Origin: Pseudoalteromonas sp. Z1A8
Lineage (GTDB): Bacteria; Pseudomonadota; Gammaproteobacteria; Enterobacterales; Alteromonadaceae
Assembly: GCF_011378855.1 (NCBI RefSeq)
Contig: NZ_WTLB01000007.1
Coordinates: 1-64,000 of the forward strand
Direction: 5' to 3'
Length of the DNA: 64,000 nt
The position numbers were made by a program, and so were the translations under genes. Below, piece after piece: positions 1 to 8,397 of this stretch. Within the stretch, counting starts at the first letter, position 1, and each line of letters opens with the position of its first letter. The notes under the pieces are model-generated. The model was not told the origin of the DNA, made no database searches, and worked only from the letters and a program-made list of their open reading frames with translations.

Positions 1-24
1 CTTTGATAATTCACTTACTTTAAC

Positions 25-771
25 TTACCGCGCCCTGTTTATTTGTAAATTAATTGAGGCGACAACTATCCTGACACAGGGGGGATCACTTGATGGTATA
101 AACTCAACAACCTTTTTATGTACATTATCACGCGCCATTCTATTTTCTGAGCTGGTATTTCTTAATGCAGCCCTAACAAGTGACTCGAATGCAATTTTTG
201 TCAACCCCTTGTCTGTATTCTCATCTTCCCACTGCATACCTAAATACGTTAACGCTGCTTTTGACTCTATTGAAGTTAATGCTGGTCTAGATTTCTCAAT
301 GATTGACTCAGATTCCAAGAGTGGTCTTGCAATAACATCGACTAGCTGAGAGGCGCAATTATATTTATTATCATCTAGCTCGTATCTTTCCAAAAACCAA
401 CTTTTATCACGGATATCTAATGAAATACCTTTACCAAGACATTTTTGTTTTAATGTATCGCCTTTGGCACCGATTTGTTGGTTTGTACAATAAATTAGAA
501 CTCTTATTTGATCGAAGTTTTCTTCAAGACGCTTTATCGTCCTCATAACTTTAGGATCAAAGTCTTTAGACACTGAATATTGAACAGCTACATATGTCGA
601 TCCATCTGATGAAAATAACTCCGAGTCTCGTCCTCCATCACCACTTGGAGATGCCATTGTCCTAAGTGATGGAAGCTCAGATGCCAGAAAACCAGAGCTA
701 AGCTCTTCGAAGTACTCCCAATCTGATGGTCTTGTTTTGTCTAAAGCCAACTCAAATAATTTTCTATTCAT
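25..771 (-). CDS. Integron-cassette-type ORF with restriction-endonuclease-like N-terminal domain
   Basis: A 248-residue protein of unknown function. Residues about 38-75 carry a GDGGRD motif followed by a hydrophobic strand ending V-Q-Y-S, which resembles the D...QxK core of Mrr/PD-(D/E)xK nucleases but with Ser where the catalytic Lys is expected. It may therefore be an inactive or divergent nuclease or binding domain. The remainder is mixed alpha/beta with no motif I recognise. The ATG lies 36 bases after an attC-like palindrome (807-906) and follows AGGAA, the usual arrangement of a promoterless integron cassette gene. The stop codon lies 25 bases from the window edge. The same frame stays open past that TAA to base 1, so the gene may be a truncated longer protein. 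The identification as cassette cargo is inference from the attC. Confidence 0.7.
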   Translation of the reverse strand: MNRKLFELALDKTRPSDWEYFEELSSGFLASELPSLRTMASPSGDGGRDSELFSSDGSTYVAVQYSVSKDFDPKVMRTIKRLEENFDQIRVLIYCTNQQIGAKGDTLKQKCLGKGISLDIRDKSWFLERYELDDNKYNCASQLVDVIARPLLESESIIEKSRPALTSIESKAALTYLGMQWEDENTDKGLTKIAFESLVRAALRNTSSENRMARDNVHKKVVEFIPSSDPPCVRIVVASINLQINRAR

Positions 772-806
772 GCTATTTCCTAATTTATGACTCTAGCCTG
801 CCATGA

Positions 807-906
807 CGCATAACGCCCAATTAACAGTCTAAAAATTGTTGGCTAAAATGTTGGGGAACGAAAACAGCCAACTGTTTTTAGTCCTTGTTTAATTTCTTGT
901 TATGCG
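807..906 (-). repeat. Integron attC-like recombination site
   Basis: A 100-bp imperfect palindrome. The outer arms are CGCATAAC (807-814) and GTTATGCG (899-906), next come AATTAA/TTAATT blocks, and the inner arms are GTTGGCT (838-844) and AGCCAAC (866-872), with bulges between. Read on the minus strand it starts GCATAAC (R''-like) and ends GGGCGTTATGC (R'-like). This is the form of the 3' core of Vibrio/Pseudoalteromonas superintegron attC sites, although the A and T in the core boxes depart from strict RYYYAAC/GTTRRRY. The R' side points to the ORF at 25-771, so this is the attC of the preceding cassette or the array boundary. Confidence 0.75.
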
Positions 907-1236
907 AAAATAAGTTGTACATACATTAAGTTGTTTTAGTACACCCATCTAAGTTGTTTACTCCATCTTTTCGCCACATACGGTCGAAAATAATCATGGA
1001 CACAAAAGCTAAAAATAAGAATAAGCCCATTTGTTCAGAAGGCGTATATTACGTTGTTCGATAATTACACCAAACAACTCATTTAAAAACAGGTAACTAC
1101 TATTGCTACTCAGTAGTCTTTGTTATTTAACCCCAACACGACTTCAATAATGTTATGGGACAAATATCAAATTACTGTACCTATACACAGCAATTAATTA
1201 ATTCTATTTTTATTTAAGGCTTTATAGCTCTACCCT
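907..1236. other. Intergenic stretch beside attC, no gene seen
   Basis: About 330 AT-rich bases lie between the attC-like palindrome and the 3' end of the cold-shock/excalibur gene. Only very short frames occur on either strand (about 23 codons at most). I see no second attC-like palindrome and no integrase gene. It could be a non-coding cassette, a decayed one, or the array boundary. Confidence 0.5.
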
Positions 1237-1824
1237 TTAAAACCTTGTATCCCTCTCACAAGGATCACCATCATTATCGCCATCCATTTTTGTATTCGGG
1301 CAGTTATTAATGAAGAATATTGCTTCGTCTTTAGATGTCATTTGGCTACAGTGCTGCCTACCATCACACGTAAAATTTTGTGTGCTTTTTGGAATAACCA
1401 TTTTTGGGTATTTTTTATCAAAGGTGGCTAAATCAGCGTTGGTTATAACTGGAGTTTGGCTGCTTGAGTGAGCGTTGTATTTATTAATCGCATAAAAGCA
1501 AAGTGCAGCAATTAGCGCTATTGAGGCAACTTTACCTAAAAAGCTACTGGCAAAATTAGATTTAGCCATACGGTACGGCTGTTGTGTGTGTTTTTGGTAA
1601 GGTGCTTTAAGCTCTGTAACGCCTTCTATGCGGCAGTTAATTGCTTTGGTTTTGCCGTCGGGCTGCGTTGCTACTTCAAAGTAAATAGTGTCGCCAACTT
1701 TAGGCTTGCGGCTCATGTGTTTGAGGGCTGATATGTGTATAAACGTATCGTGTTCTAGGGTGTCTGATTTAATAAAACCAAAACCTTTGTCTGATTTCCA
1801 CGACTTTAACAATCCTTTGTGCAT
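1237..1824 (-). CDS. Cold-shock domain / transmembrane / excalibur protein
   Basis: A 195-residue three-part protein. Residues 1-66 are a cold-shock (OB-fold) domain with RNP1-like KGFGFIK and RNP2-like DTFIHIS, so nucleic-acid binding in the cytoplasm is expected. Residues 96-114 form one transmembrane helix. Residues 150-195 form a Cys-rich excalibur domain ending DGDNDGDPCE, a putative calcium-binding module, probably periplasmic. The more familiar partner of an N-terminal cold-shock domain in membrane proteins is DUF1294, so the excalibur partner is less usual. The gene stands alone with about 460 bases upstream and no operon partner. Its function is unknown. The domain calls are solid, but topology and calcium binding are inferred. 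Confidence 0.85.
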   Translation of the reverse strand: MHKGLLKSWKSDKGFGFIKSDTLEHDTFIHISALKHMSRKPKVGDTIYFEVATQPDGKTKAINCRIEGVTELKAPYQKHTQQPYRMAKSNFASSFLGKVASIALIAALCFYAINKYNAHSSSQTPVITNADLATFDKKYPKMVIPKSTQNFTCDGRQHCSQMTSKDEAIFFINNCPNTKMDGDNDGDPCERDTRF

Positions 1825-2285
1825 ATGTGTGCCCTTAATAACCTGTAATGCTTAAACTGCGCTTTACGCTAGTTTCATTTAGTTAACACTTGTTATTATA
1901 CGTCCCTAAATTAATACCATGCAACTATTTATTCATATTACGTTAATTTTACGCTCTACCTACTAAACTTAATTATTAAGCTTAACTATTAAACTTAGCT
2001 ATTAATTAAAGCACTAAAGCAAGTGCCCTAACAATGCTCATAGGACTAAAACCAAGTAAAAAATCAACCAGCTTTATTTTATGGCTAACGGATAAATGTC
2101 CTTTAAATTTTAATAATTAACCCTCAGCTCTACAGTGACTTAACAGGCTGTTTACACTGTGTTTTGTCATTAGTTATTTCTATCTGAATTAAGCTTTTTT
2201 AGTATGATTTCTCATTCGTTTTTTAGATCATTTATCTATACAATCACTCCTTTATTTTTACGCACATATTTCAAGTGATTATCTC
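1825..2285. other. AT-rich intergenic region upstream of TRIC gene
   Basis: About 460 bases between two divergently oriented genes, with no credible ORF. It should hold the promoters of both. The only structure I can point to is a short direct repeat at 1965-2003. Confidence 0.5.
1965..2003. repeat. Three tandem 13-bp repeats
   Basis: Three consecutive 13-base units, AAACTTAATTATT, AAGCTTAACTATT and AAACTTAGCTATT, differ at one to three positions. They lie in the promoter region between the divergent cold-shock/excalibur and TRIC genes. The period is slightly above one helical turn. They could be regulator sites or simple AT-rich slippage. Confidence 0.6.
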
Positions 2286-2903
2286 ATGCTATTAACGATT
2301 GTTTATATTATTGGTATTACAGCAGAAGCCATGACTGGCGCACTTAGCGCAGGACGAATGAAAATGGATTGGTTTGGCGTAGTGCTAGTAGCCAGTGCGA
2401 CCGCAATTGGTGGTGGCAGCGTACGAGATATATTACTAGGCAATTACCCGCTTACCTGGGTTCAACACCCAGAATATTTATTAATTACCTGTATTGCCGG
2501 TATTGTGACTACATGGCTTGCTAAGTGGGTGGTTAAATTTAAAGGCATATTTATGCGCTTAGACGCGCTGGGTTTAGCTGCATTTAGTATTATAGGCTGC
2601 CAAGTGGGTCTAAATATGGGCTTGCACTATGGTATTTGTGTTGTGGCAGCCATTGTTACTGGCGTATTTGGTGGCTTATTGCGTGATTTAATATGCCGTC
2701 AAGCGCCATTGGTATTGCACAACGAGCTGTATGCTAGCGTGGCGTTAATTGTAGCGTGCTTATATTTAGCGCTGCACCATTACAATATTGACGACAACAT
2801 AAGCATTATTGTAAGCCTAGTTGCAGGATACTTAATACGTATGGCATCAATACGCTTTAAATGGCGCTTACCTACGTTTAGTTTATTAGAACCGGCTAAA
2901 TAG
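2286..2903 (+). CDS. TRIC/UPF0126 family membrane protein (YicG-like)
   Basis: A 205-residue integral membrane protein with about six or seven hydrophobic helices and two homologous halves. Each half has a Gly-rich turn followed by an R-D pair (GGGSVRDILLG near residue 49 and GGLLRDLIC near residue 131). This duplicated GG..RD pattern marks the bacterial UPF0126/TRIC family (E. coli YicG and YadS relatives), proposed as cation channels or glycine transporters. It acts in the inner membrane. It is monocistronic: a stem-loop follows and the next gene is on the opposite strand. The substrate is not determined by sequence. Confidence 0.88.
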   Translation: MLLTIVYIIGITAEAMTGALSAGRMKMDWFGVVLVASATAIGGGSVRDILLGNYPLTWVQHPEYLLITCIAGIVTTWLAKWVVKFKGIFMRLDALGLAAFSIIGCQVGLNMGLHYGICVVAAIVTGVFGGLLRDLICRQAPLVLHNELYASVALIVACLYLALHHYNIDDNISIIVSLVAGYLIRMASIRFKWRLPTFSLLEPAK

Positions 2904-2919
2904 CTAAATTAGTTATATG

Positions 2920-2960
2920 AGACAGGCTTGAATCTGCTAGGCAATAAAGCCTGTCTTCTC
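2920..2960 (+). terminator. Stem-loop after TRIC gene
   Basis: AGACAGGCTT (2920-2929) pairs with AAGCCTGTCT (2947-2956) across a 17-base loop. Pyrimidine-rich sequence follows, but the T run is weak. It is likely a terminator for the upstream gene. Confidence 0.55.
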
Positions 2961-2997
2961 TTTAATGATCTTTATTACTCTTTAATGATCTTACTAT
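2958..2997. repeat. Two copies of a 20-bp direct repeat
   Basis: CTCTTTAATGATCTT occurs at 2958-2972 and again at 2978-2992, a 20-base tandem duplication in the gap between the convergent TRIC and DUF421 genes. No function is evident. Confidence 0.7.
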
Positions 2998-3004
2998 TTA
3001 ATAC

Positions 3005-3508
3005 TCACACTACATCGCTTAACGCGGTTTTAGAGCCACTGTTATTGTGTGGCATTACGCTAAAGCTGCCGTCTGTTTCGAGCACAACTGCGGCGACCTC
3101 TTCTATTGCAATAATACCTGCGCCTCGCATAGCGGCGCGAATTTCTGATTTTGTTACCCGTTGTGATTTAAGGGCTGAATCACAATACTCGCCATTACTT
3201 AACAATAACGTGGGCTTTGCTTTTACAAGCGCTGCAAATTTTGACGAGCGCACACTAAGCCAAGTAATAACATATTGAAGCCCTATCAATACTACAAAGG
3301 CTAGTATGCCCTCAGCTAACGGTACACTTTTTGAAATAATAACAGACGCTAAAATAGAGCCCAGCGCAATGGTGACTACAAAGTCGAACACATTCCACTT
3401 TGAAAGCGTACGTTTACCCGATACACGTAACCAAAACACCAGTGCCACATAACCCAGCACACCAATTATAAGTACACGTAATAACCCCTGCATGTCATCG
3501 TAAAACAT
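3005..3508 (-). CDS. DUF421 family membrane protein (YetF/YcaP-like)
   Basis: 167 residues. Three N-terminal transmembrane helices (about 8-27, 42-62 and 67-88) are followed by a cytoplasmic domain, with the family signature R.SGKRTLS near residues 28-37 and a GEY/VTKSEIRAAMR segment near 107-127. The C-terminal piece ending ETDGSFSVMP is typical of the family. The role of DUF421 proteins is poorly defined: spore-associated in Bacillus (YetF) and unknown in Gammaproteobacteria. The gene sits between oppositely oriented genes with its own upstream gap. The family call is confident and the function is unknown. Confidence 0.85.
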   Translation of the reverse strand: MFYDDMQGLLRVLIIGVLGYVALVFWLRVSGKRTLSKWNVFDFVVTIALGSILASVIISKSVPLAEGILAFVVLIGLQYVITWLSVRSSKFAALVKAKPTLLLSNGEYCDSALKSQRVTKSEIRAAMRGAGIIAIEEVAAVVLETDGSFSVMPHNNSGSKTALSDVV

Positions 3509-3571
3509 AATGGCTCCTTTTCTATTTTAACGCTTAATGTAAGTGCTCGTTACTTGCTTACATTTTTTAAT

Positions 3572-4024
3572 TTATTGCTTAACTGTAGTTATTGCGAGTG
3601 TGTGTAATACTTTGCTTATTTTTTTAGCTGCAGGGCAATTTGCTGCATTATGGCGCTCAGCTATATAAGCAAGATCGTTGTAACTTAACCACACTTGCGA
3701 TTGTGCGTCTTCCCATACCAGTGCTTTTAGCGGTAAATCAATACCTATTGTTTGAGCGCACTGCATAAGAGGTGTTCCACCTTTAGGGTTACCAAATATA
3801 AGTACTTCTGTTGGGCGTAGTTGTTGCTCTACTTTTTTAGCACCGGCTGCGTGATCTATTCTTGCAAATATATTTAGCCCTTTTTGTTTTGCCAAATTCT
3901 CAAACTTATCCATAGTGGCTTTTGCACTTAATGGGCTTTTTACTGAAATTAGCCCCTCTACTGCGTTACTATTTGTGATAGTAAAGAGTAATGCGAGTCC
4001 AAAAATAATGTTTAGTGTTTTCAT
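3572..4024 (-). CDS. Secreted DUF302 domain protein
   Basis: 150 residues. An N-terminal signal peptide (about 1-21, cleaved near NSNA-VEG) is followed by a DUF302 domain with the family segments VKSPLSAKATMDKFENLAKQKGLNIFARIDHAAGA and LIFGNPKGGTPLMQ, running through PLKALVWED. The fold is TT1751-like and the biochemical role is unknown. It is probably periplasmic. It lies 63 bases downstream of the DUF421 start on the same strand, so co-transcription is possible. An AGGAGAAAG ribosome-binding sequence precedes the ATG. Confidence 0.85.
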   Translation of the reverse strand: MKTLNIIFGLALLFTITNSNAVEGLISVKSPLSAKATMDKFENLAKQKGLNIFARIDHAAGAKKVEQQLRPTEVLIFGNPKGGTPLMQCAQTIGIDLPLKALVWEDAQSQVWLSYNDLAYIAERHNAANCPAAKKISKVLHTLAITTVKQ

Positions 4025-4222
4025 ACTTTCTCCTTTGAATATAAGTAACTAAAATTTACAATTTTAAAAGTTAAATCGAAGAGTTTCACTTTACTATATT
4101 AAATTTACTTCTTACACGTTGAATTACTCTTGAATAACTTAAAGCGGTTTAAATTTATCTTACGGTTGATTATGATGGGTCAATAATTATTTATTCCGCT
4201 TTATTATTTTGAAAGGATCGCC

Positions 4223-4750
4223 ATGTCTAGCTATAACGAATCTCCAGAGCAAATTGAACAAGCCACGCAAGGCTATGTAATGCAGCAAACAATGTTGCGT
4301 ATTAAAGATCCAAAGCCGTCTTTAGAATTTTATCAAAATATATTAGGTATGAAGCTTTTAGGTAAGTATGACTTTCCTGGTATGAAGTTTACGCTTTACT
4401 TTTTAGGCTACGAACAAGAGCTGCCAGAAGGCGATGATAAAGCAAAAGCTGAATGGGTGTTTCGCCGCCCTGCGTTAATTGAGTTAACCCATAACTGGGG
4501 CACTGAAAACGACGATAGTTTTGAGGGCTACCACAGTGGTAACCAAGAACCTAAAGGCTTTGGCCATATTGGTATTAGCGTACCCGACGTTTACGAAGCA
4601 AGTGAGCGCTTTGCAAAATACGATGTAGAGTTTGTTAAAAAGCCAGATGATGGCTCAATGAAAGGTCTTGCGTTTATTAAAGACCCTGACGGCTATTGGA
4701 TTGAAATACTCTCTGCTGAGGGAATTACCGAAATTATACTTTCTCAATAA
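4223..4750 (+). CDS. gloA: Lactoylglutathione lyase (glyoxalase I)
   Basis: A 175-residue glyoxalase I that converts the methylglyoxal-glutathione hemithioacetal to S-lactoylglutathione in the cytoplasm. The long form with an N-terminal arm and the [11 protein letters not shown] opening resembles the zinc-dependent human-type enzyme rather than the short nickel-dependent E. coli type. Probable metal ligands are Gln22, Glu87 ([12 protein letters not shown]), His115 (GFGHIGISV) and Glu161 (YWIEIL). Insertions at residues 65-80 and 93-108 are typical of the long class. The start is supported by GAAAGGA just upstream. The gene is single and is followed by a strong terminator. Confidence 0.95.
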   Translation: MSSYNESPEQIEQATQGYVMQQTMLRIKDPKPSLEFYQNILGMKLLGKYDFPGMKFTLYFLGYEQELPEGDDKAKAEWVFRRPALIELTHNWGTENDDSFEGYHSGNQEPKGFGHIGISVPDVYEASERFAKYDVEFVKKPDDGSMKGLAFIKDPDGYWIEILSAEGITEIILSQ

Positions 4751-4769
4751 CTACTGATTTTTTTATATT

Positions 4770-4800
4770 AAAAACCAGCTTTTTTTGCTGGTTTTTTTGT
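4770..4800 (+). terminator. Intrinsic terminator after gloA
   Basis: AAAAACCAGC and GCTGGTTTTTTT flank a T-rich loop. It is a strong stem with a T run and, being symmetrical, may also serve the convergent zinc-ribbon gene. Confidence 0.85.
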
Positions 4801-4820
4801 TTTACTCGTAAAATTTATCT

Positions 4821-5336
4821 CTATTTATAAGCCCAAGCATCGGTTATAAACACTTGGCACTTGTTGTAACTAATAGCAGACTTTTGTGCTATTCCTCTTA
4901 CTCTAAAATTAGTTAAGCCATCCGCTATTATTAGGTCTTCGTCGGTTATTGATAGCGTATCGACTAGTGCGTTTTGCTCTGATAAAAAGTCGACTTTAAA
5001 CTTTATATTTTTAAACGAAAAGTCTGATTCATTTTTTATTTGCCCTATACACGCAACATACAAACCATCGGTTTCATTTTTAGTGCTTATTTGGCTTACA
5101 TTAGCAGTTAGGTTTTTTTGTGCTTGTTCTTCAAGCCCTGCTACATAAATATTTTGATAAAAAACAAACCCAAAAATACCAACGATACTTAAGGCCAATG
5201 CACCAATAATTATGGGATTATTTTCTAAGTTAGAGTACTTAGCTTGAAGAGAGGTGCATTGCGGGCATTTTTTAGCGCGAGAATCAATTGAGCTAAAACA
5301 CATAATGCATTCTTTAGTTTGCTGAATATCTACCAT
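4821..5336 (-). CDS. Zinc-ribbon membrane protein
   Basis: About 171 residues from the start chosen here. An N-terminal zinc ribbon (C-I-M-C ... C-P-Q-C) is followed by one transmembrane helix (IIIGALALSIVGIFGFVFY) and a C-terminal domain of beta character with FKNIKFKVDFLSEQN, like the FxxAM/SLR-type domains that follow zinc ribbons in other membrane proteins. No enzyme motif is visible. An earlier ATG at 5348 touches the AAGG sequence directly, whereas the ATG at 5336 has it about 12 bases upstream, so the latter is preferred. The gene is monocistronic and its function is unknown. Confidence 0.7.
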   Translation of the reverse strand: MVDIQQTKECIMCFSSIDSRAKKCPQCTSLQAKYSNLENNPIIIGALALSIVGIFGFVFYQNIYVAGLEEQAQKNLTANVSQISTKNETDGLYVACIGQIKNESDFSFKNIKFKVDFLSEQNALVDTLSITDEDLIIADGLTNFRVRGIAQKSAISYNKCQVFITDAWAYK

Positions 5337-5519
5337 TACAATAAGCATCCTTGTTAAGTATTAAAACCACCAGCAGTGCTGACTTTTAAGGAGTTTAAGT
5401 GTACGCATGCAAAGAATATCCGTAAACACAAATAGCTTAAATAAGTAACGATTTTAGCACCCATTAAAAATAACTGTATATAAACACAGTACGCGTGTTT
5501 TTAGTATTTTAACGTAAAC

Positions 5520-5547
5520 ACAAAAAAGCCAGCGGTTAAGCTGGCTT
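5520..5547 (-). terminator. Intrinsic terminator after htpX
   Basis: On the minus strand AAGCCAGC, a six-base loop and GCTGGCTT are followed by T residues. It lies 36 bases beyond the htpX stop. Confidence 0.8.
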
Positions 5548-5582
5548 AGTATATTTACTAATTTATATAGTTACTTACATAG

Positions 5583-6446
5583 CTACTTACGAAGTGCGTC
5601 TATTCGCGCATCAAGCGGTGGGTGAGATGAAAACAGCTCAGCCATACCTTTACCACTTGCAATACCAAAGGCCATCATTGAACCTTCTAATTGCGATGGG
5701 TGGTTTTGCTTTAATCGCTCAAGCGCTGAGCGCATTTTGTCTGCACCTACTAATTTAGCTGCGCCACTGTCGGCTGCAAACTCACGTTTACGGCTGTAGC
5801 TTGCAACCACTATGCTGGCAAGTACGCCAAATAATACTTGGAATAACATATCGAATAAGAAATAAGTCCAGCTACTGCCGCCCTCTTCTTCATCGCTATT
5901 AATAAAGTTATCTACTATGCCAGCCAGTACTTTTGCAGCAAATATTACAAAGGTGTTTACCACGCCTTGTATTAGCGTAAGCGTTACCATGTCGCCGTTA
6001 GCAATATGCGATACTTCATGGGCAAGTACGGCTTCGGCCTGATCTTGGGTCATGTTGTGCATTAAGCCTGTACTTACTGCCACTAATGAGTTGTTTTTAC
6101 TCGGGCCGGTTGCAAATGCGTTCATTTCTGGGCTGTCGTAAATTGCCACTTCTGGCATTTTAATACCTGCTTTTTGTGCCTGCGCAGATACCGTTTGTAC
6201 AAGCCAGCGTTCTGTTTCATTACGTGGCTGCGTAATTACTTGTGCACCGGTTGATTTTTTAGCGATCCACTTAGACATATACAACGAAATAAACGATCCA
6301 CCAAAACCAAACACAGTGGCTATAAGTAAAATTCCGCCAAGGCTACGATGGCTCAAGCCCAGCGCACTCATTATAATTGAAAGCACTACACCTAATACCA
6401 ACATAACCGCTAGGTTAGTTAATAAAAACAAAAATATACGTTTCAT
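5583..6446 (-). CDS. htpX: Membrane zinc protease HtpX
   Basis: A 287-residue M48 metalloprotease of the inner membrane that degrades misfolded membrane proteins, working alongside FtsH. Two N-terminal hydrophobic helices (about 4-30 and 36-58) precede the catalytic HEVSH (His143, Glu144, His147), and the third zinc ligand is Glu222 in REFAAD. Two further hydrophobic stretches (about 155-180 and 195-217) lie between. The length matches the family. It is a single gene with its own terminator. A pair of operator-like repeats lies 77-132 bases upstream of the start codon; htpX genes are often stress-regulated (CpxR or sigma-32 in E. coli), but those specific sites are not recognised here. Confidence 0.97.
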   Translation of the reverse strand: MKRIFLFLLTNLAVMLVLGVVLSIIMSALGLSHRSLGGILLIATVFGFGGSFISLYMSKWIAKKSTGAQVITQPRNETERWLVQTVSAQAQKAGIKMPEVAIYDSPEMNAFATGPSKNNSLVAVSTGLMHNMTQDQAEAVLAHEVSHIANGDMVTLTLIQGVVNTFVIFAAKVLAGIVDNFINSDEEEGGSSWTYFLFDMLFQVLFGVLASIVVASYSRKREFAADSGAAKLVGADKMRSALERLKQNHPSQLEGSMMAFGIASGKGMAELFSSHPPLDARIDALRK

Positions 6447-6522
6447 ATTGTCCTCACAAAAATAGGTTTGATCACTAAGCGATTAATGCATTTGGAATTA
6501 AATCAGCTCAAAGCAATCACTG

Positions 6523-6578
6523 CGCTATGACACACTATGTCATAGCGTTAGCGCTATTCTGTGACAAACTATGTCATA
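6523..6578. promoter_or_regulatory. Paired operator-like repeats upstream of htpX
   Basis: A perfect 10-base inverted repeat, CGCTATGACA (6523-6532) with TGTCATAGCG (6538-6547), is followed by a second, weaker copy (TGTGACA ... TGTCATA). ACTATGTCATA is repeated exactly at 6534-6544 and 6568-6578, 34 bases apart (about three helical turns), which suggests two protein-binding sites on one DNA face. The regulator is not identified. Confidence 0.6.
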
Positions 6579-6680
6579 ACGCAAGGGTTATTTATGTGTT
6601 TATAAATATAATTTATTACAGAAAGCCTATAAATATTATTTTAAATCAGCCAATTGAAACGCAGCCTGTTAGTCCATTTT

Positions 6681-8234
6681 TTAAATGCTGTTGTTTACTA
6701 ATGCCATTTCAACAGGAAAGTTACGCTCTTTGGCTAATACTTGAGCTACTTCGGTTATATCTGCATGGCTAGTTTTATTTAGGTATGTCCATTGGTGGTT
6801 TTCACGATGCTTATTAATATCGGGCTGATTGCTCACTAAACCTAACTTTATAAACTCTGCAACAATTTCATCGGCTGCTGTAAGGGTTGATGACGCTTTT
6901 ACATTTTCAGCACGCGCATAACTAATATGCGAATATAAGCTTACATCGGCTACGCGCAAAGTGTCGTCTTCTCCTGGTATTTGTTGGCCGCCAAACAGCG
7001 CATTATTTTGTGTATTGGCATTTTTAAATGCAGGTACAAATTCGGCTACATAATCAATGGCTTTTTGGATGCGTGTTTGCAGCGCTGCTTTGTCCCAGCC
7101 ATCTTCAATATAATGCAGGTACTTATTAGGTAGCTTAGGTTGTGCACTTATTGCTGTTGTATCTGCTAAGCCATCGTTAAATAGCGTAATGGCGTTGGTC
7201 ATCCCGTGTATTTGAAAATACCCATTAGGATAAGGCGTTAACTGCGCCATACCTTCTGGCGTACCTCGCTTTCCATAAATAATAATTTCGGGTATTTGTC
7301 CACCCGCGCCCTGCCAATGTGTAATGTAGGATGCTTTAAATTCAACCATGCGCTTAACATTTACCCCCACCATGTCGTCAATAATCCCGGTTTGAAAGCC
7401 ACACGCATTAATAAGGTAATCTACTTCAAGTGTTTGGGTAGCTGAGGATTGCGATGATTGGTATTCAATATTCCACTTTGATATTTGCTCGCGCGTATTG
7501 GTACCGTTAGTTTTTACTGGCGATACCTGTTTAACAAGTGTGTTTGTTAAAACATCAGCATGGTCGTACTGTGCAAGCGCTAATTGCGCACTGGCCGATA
7601 GCCTAAATATATTCCAACCATATTCTTGCGCCACTATTAGCGGGTATTTTATTTTTCTTAAATTTAAATGCTTAGCTACCGGTATCATCCATTCATCAAG
7701 CGTTTTGGGCTTTGTTACTTGTTGTTGATTTTTAAGCTCAAGCATTTGCTCACGACTATATAGCTGGTAGTAGTTATCGGGTTCCCCTAATACTTTGTTT
7801 TTGGCGTCTTGCTGAATAAGTTTTTTGTAGGCTTGAGTTAACTTATCTAGCCTTGGTAGTAAATCCTCAGGCGAGTCGTCATCACGCGTGGGTACTGCAA
7901 ACACAGTTGGCCTTACATCGATGGTGTAAGGATAAAGGCGCAAAATATCTATACATTGCTTAAGTAAATCTATGCAGTCTTCGTCGGGTATTTCACGATA
8001 TAAATTACCACCAGCATGCAAGTGACACATTGGCGGGCCATCAATTAACGACTTTTTTTTCTCAAAAATGGTTGTTTGTATGCCCAAAGCAGCTAAACGA
8101 ATCGCAATTGTTGCCCCCGCTGTGCCCCCACCTAATATGCCTACACGCGTTTTTGGTAAACGACTACCTAGTGCGTCCACTTCAGATTTTTGGTGCACAT
8201 TTTGGGTGTAGTTTTTAATAAATGGGTGCGTCAT
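6681..8234 (-). CDS. FAD-dependent oxidoreductase
   Basis: A 517-residue flavoprotein with an N-terminal Rossmann fold: VGILGGGTAGATIAI (residues 31-45, GxGxxG at 35-40) and an acidic Glu58 at the end of the second strand, expected to bind the FAD ribose. A further FAD-contact segment, VDYLINACGFQTG, lies around 270. The general plan is that of the glutathione-reductase/DAO-type superfamily. I cannot assign the substrate. It lies upstream-to-downstream with the bio genes on the same strand but is separated from bioD by a 163-base gap with a stem-loop, so membership of the biotin operon is doubtful. Confidence 0.75.
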   Translation of the reverse strand: MTHPFIKNYTQNVHQKSEVDALGSRLPKTRVGILGGGTAGATIAIRLAALGIQTTIFEKKKSLIDGPPMCHLHAGGNLYREIPDEDCIDLLKQCIDILRLYPYTIDVRPTVFAVPTRDDDSPEDLLPRLDKLTQAYKKLIQQDAKNKVLGEPDNYYQLYSREQMLELKNQQQVTKPKTLDEWMIPVAKHLNLRKIKYPLIVAQEYGWNIFRLSASAQLALAQYDHADVLTNTLVKQVSPVKTNGTNTREQISKWNIEYQSSQSSATQTLEVDYLINACGFQTGIIDDMVGVNVKRMVEFKASYITHWQGAGGQIPEIIIYGKRGTPEGMAQLTPYPNGYFQIHGMTNAITLFNDGLADTTAISAQPKLPNKYLHYIEDGWDKAALQTRIQKAIDYVAEFVPAFKNANTQNNALFGGQQIPGEDDTLRVADVSLYSHISYARAENVKASSTLTAADEIVAEFIKLGLVSNQPDINKHRENHQWTYLNKTSHADITEVAQVLAKERNFPVEMALVNNSI

Positions 8235-8358
8235 GGTGTGAGGGCTGTCCTTGGTGACATTATTGTAAATGTAGGCTGCGGTTATTAAAGTTGATATGTG
8301 TACTAAGGTAGGCTATTTCAAGGCTTAAATACAATAAATAAGCGCATGTATTTAATAC

Positions 8359-8391
8359 AAATACTGCTTTGTATTTAACAAAGCAGTATTT
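8359..8391. terminator. Stem-loop after bioD
   Basis: AAATACTGCTTTG (8359-8371) pairs perfectly with CAAAGCAGTATTT (8379-8391) across a seven-base loop, just beyond the bioD stop. The T run is poor on the minus side, so it is a probable transcript end or mRNA-stabilising hairpin. Confidence 0.6.
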
Positions 8392-8397
8392 TAACTT

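Noticed and set aside
907..1236. Second attC or integrase gene beside the cassette
   Set aside because: I looked for paired core boxes and a tyrosine-recombinase reading frame. There are only short frames and no nested palindrome.
2928..3278. Plus-strand open frame of 116 codons
   Set aside because: It is mostly antisense to the DUF421 gene, with low-complexity Ser/Ala composition typical of a shadow frame, and has no ribosome-binding site.
8235..8397. FAD oxidoreductase as an extra biotin-operon gene
   Set aside because: The 163-base gap with a hairpin after bioD and the lack of any known biotin role argue against co-function.
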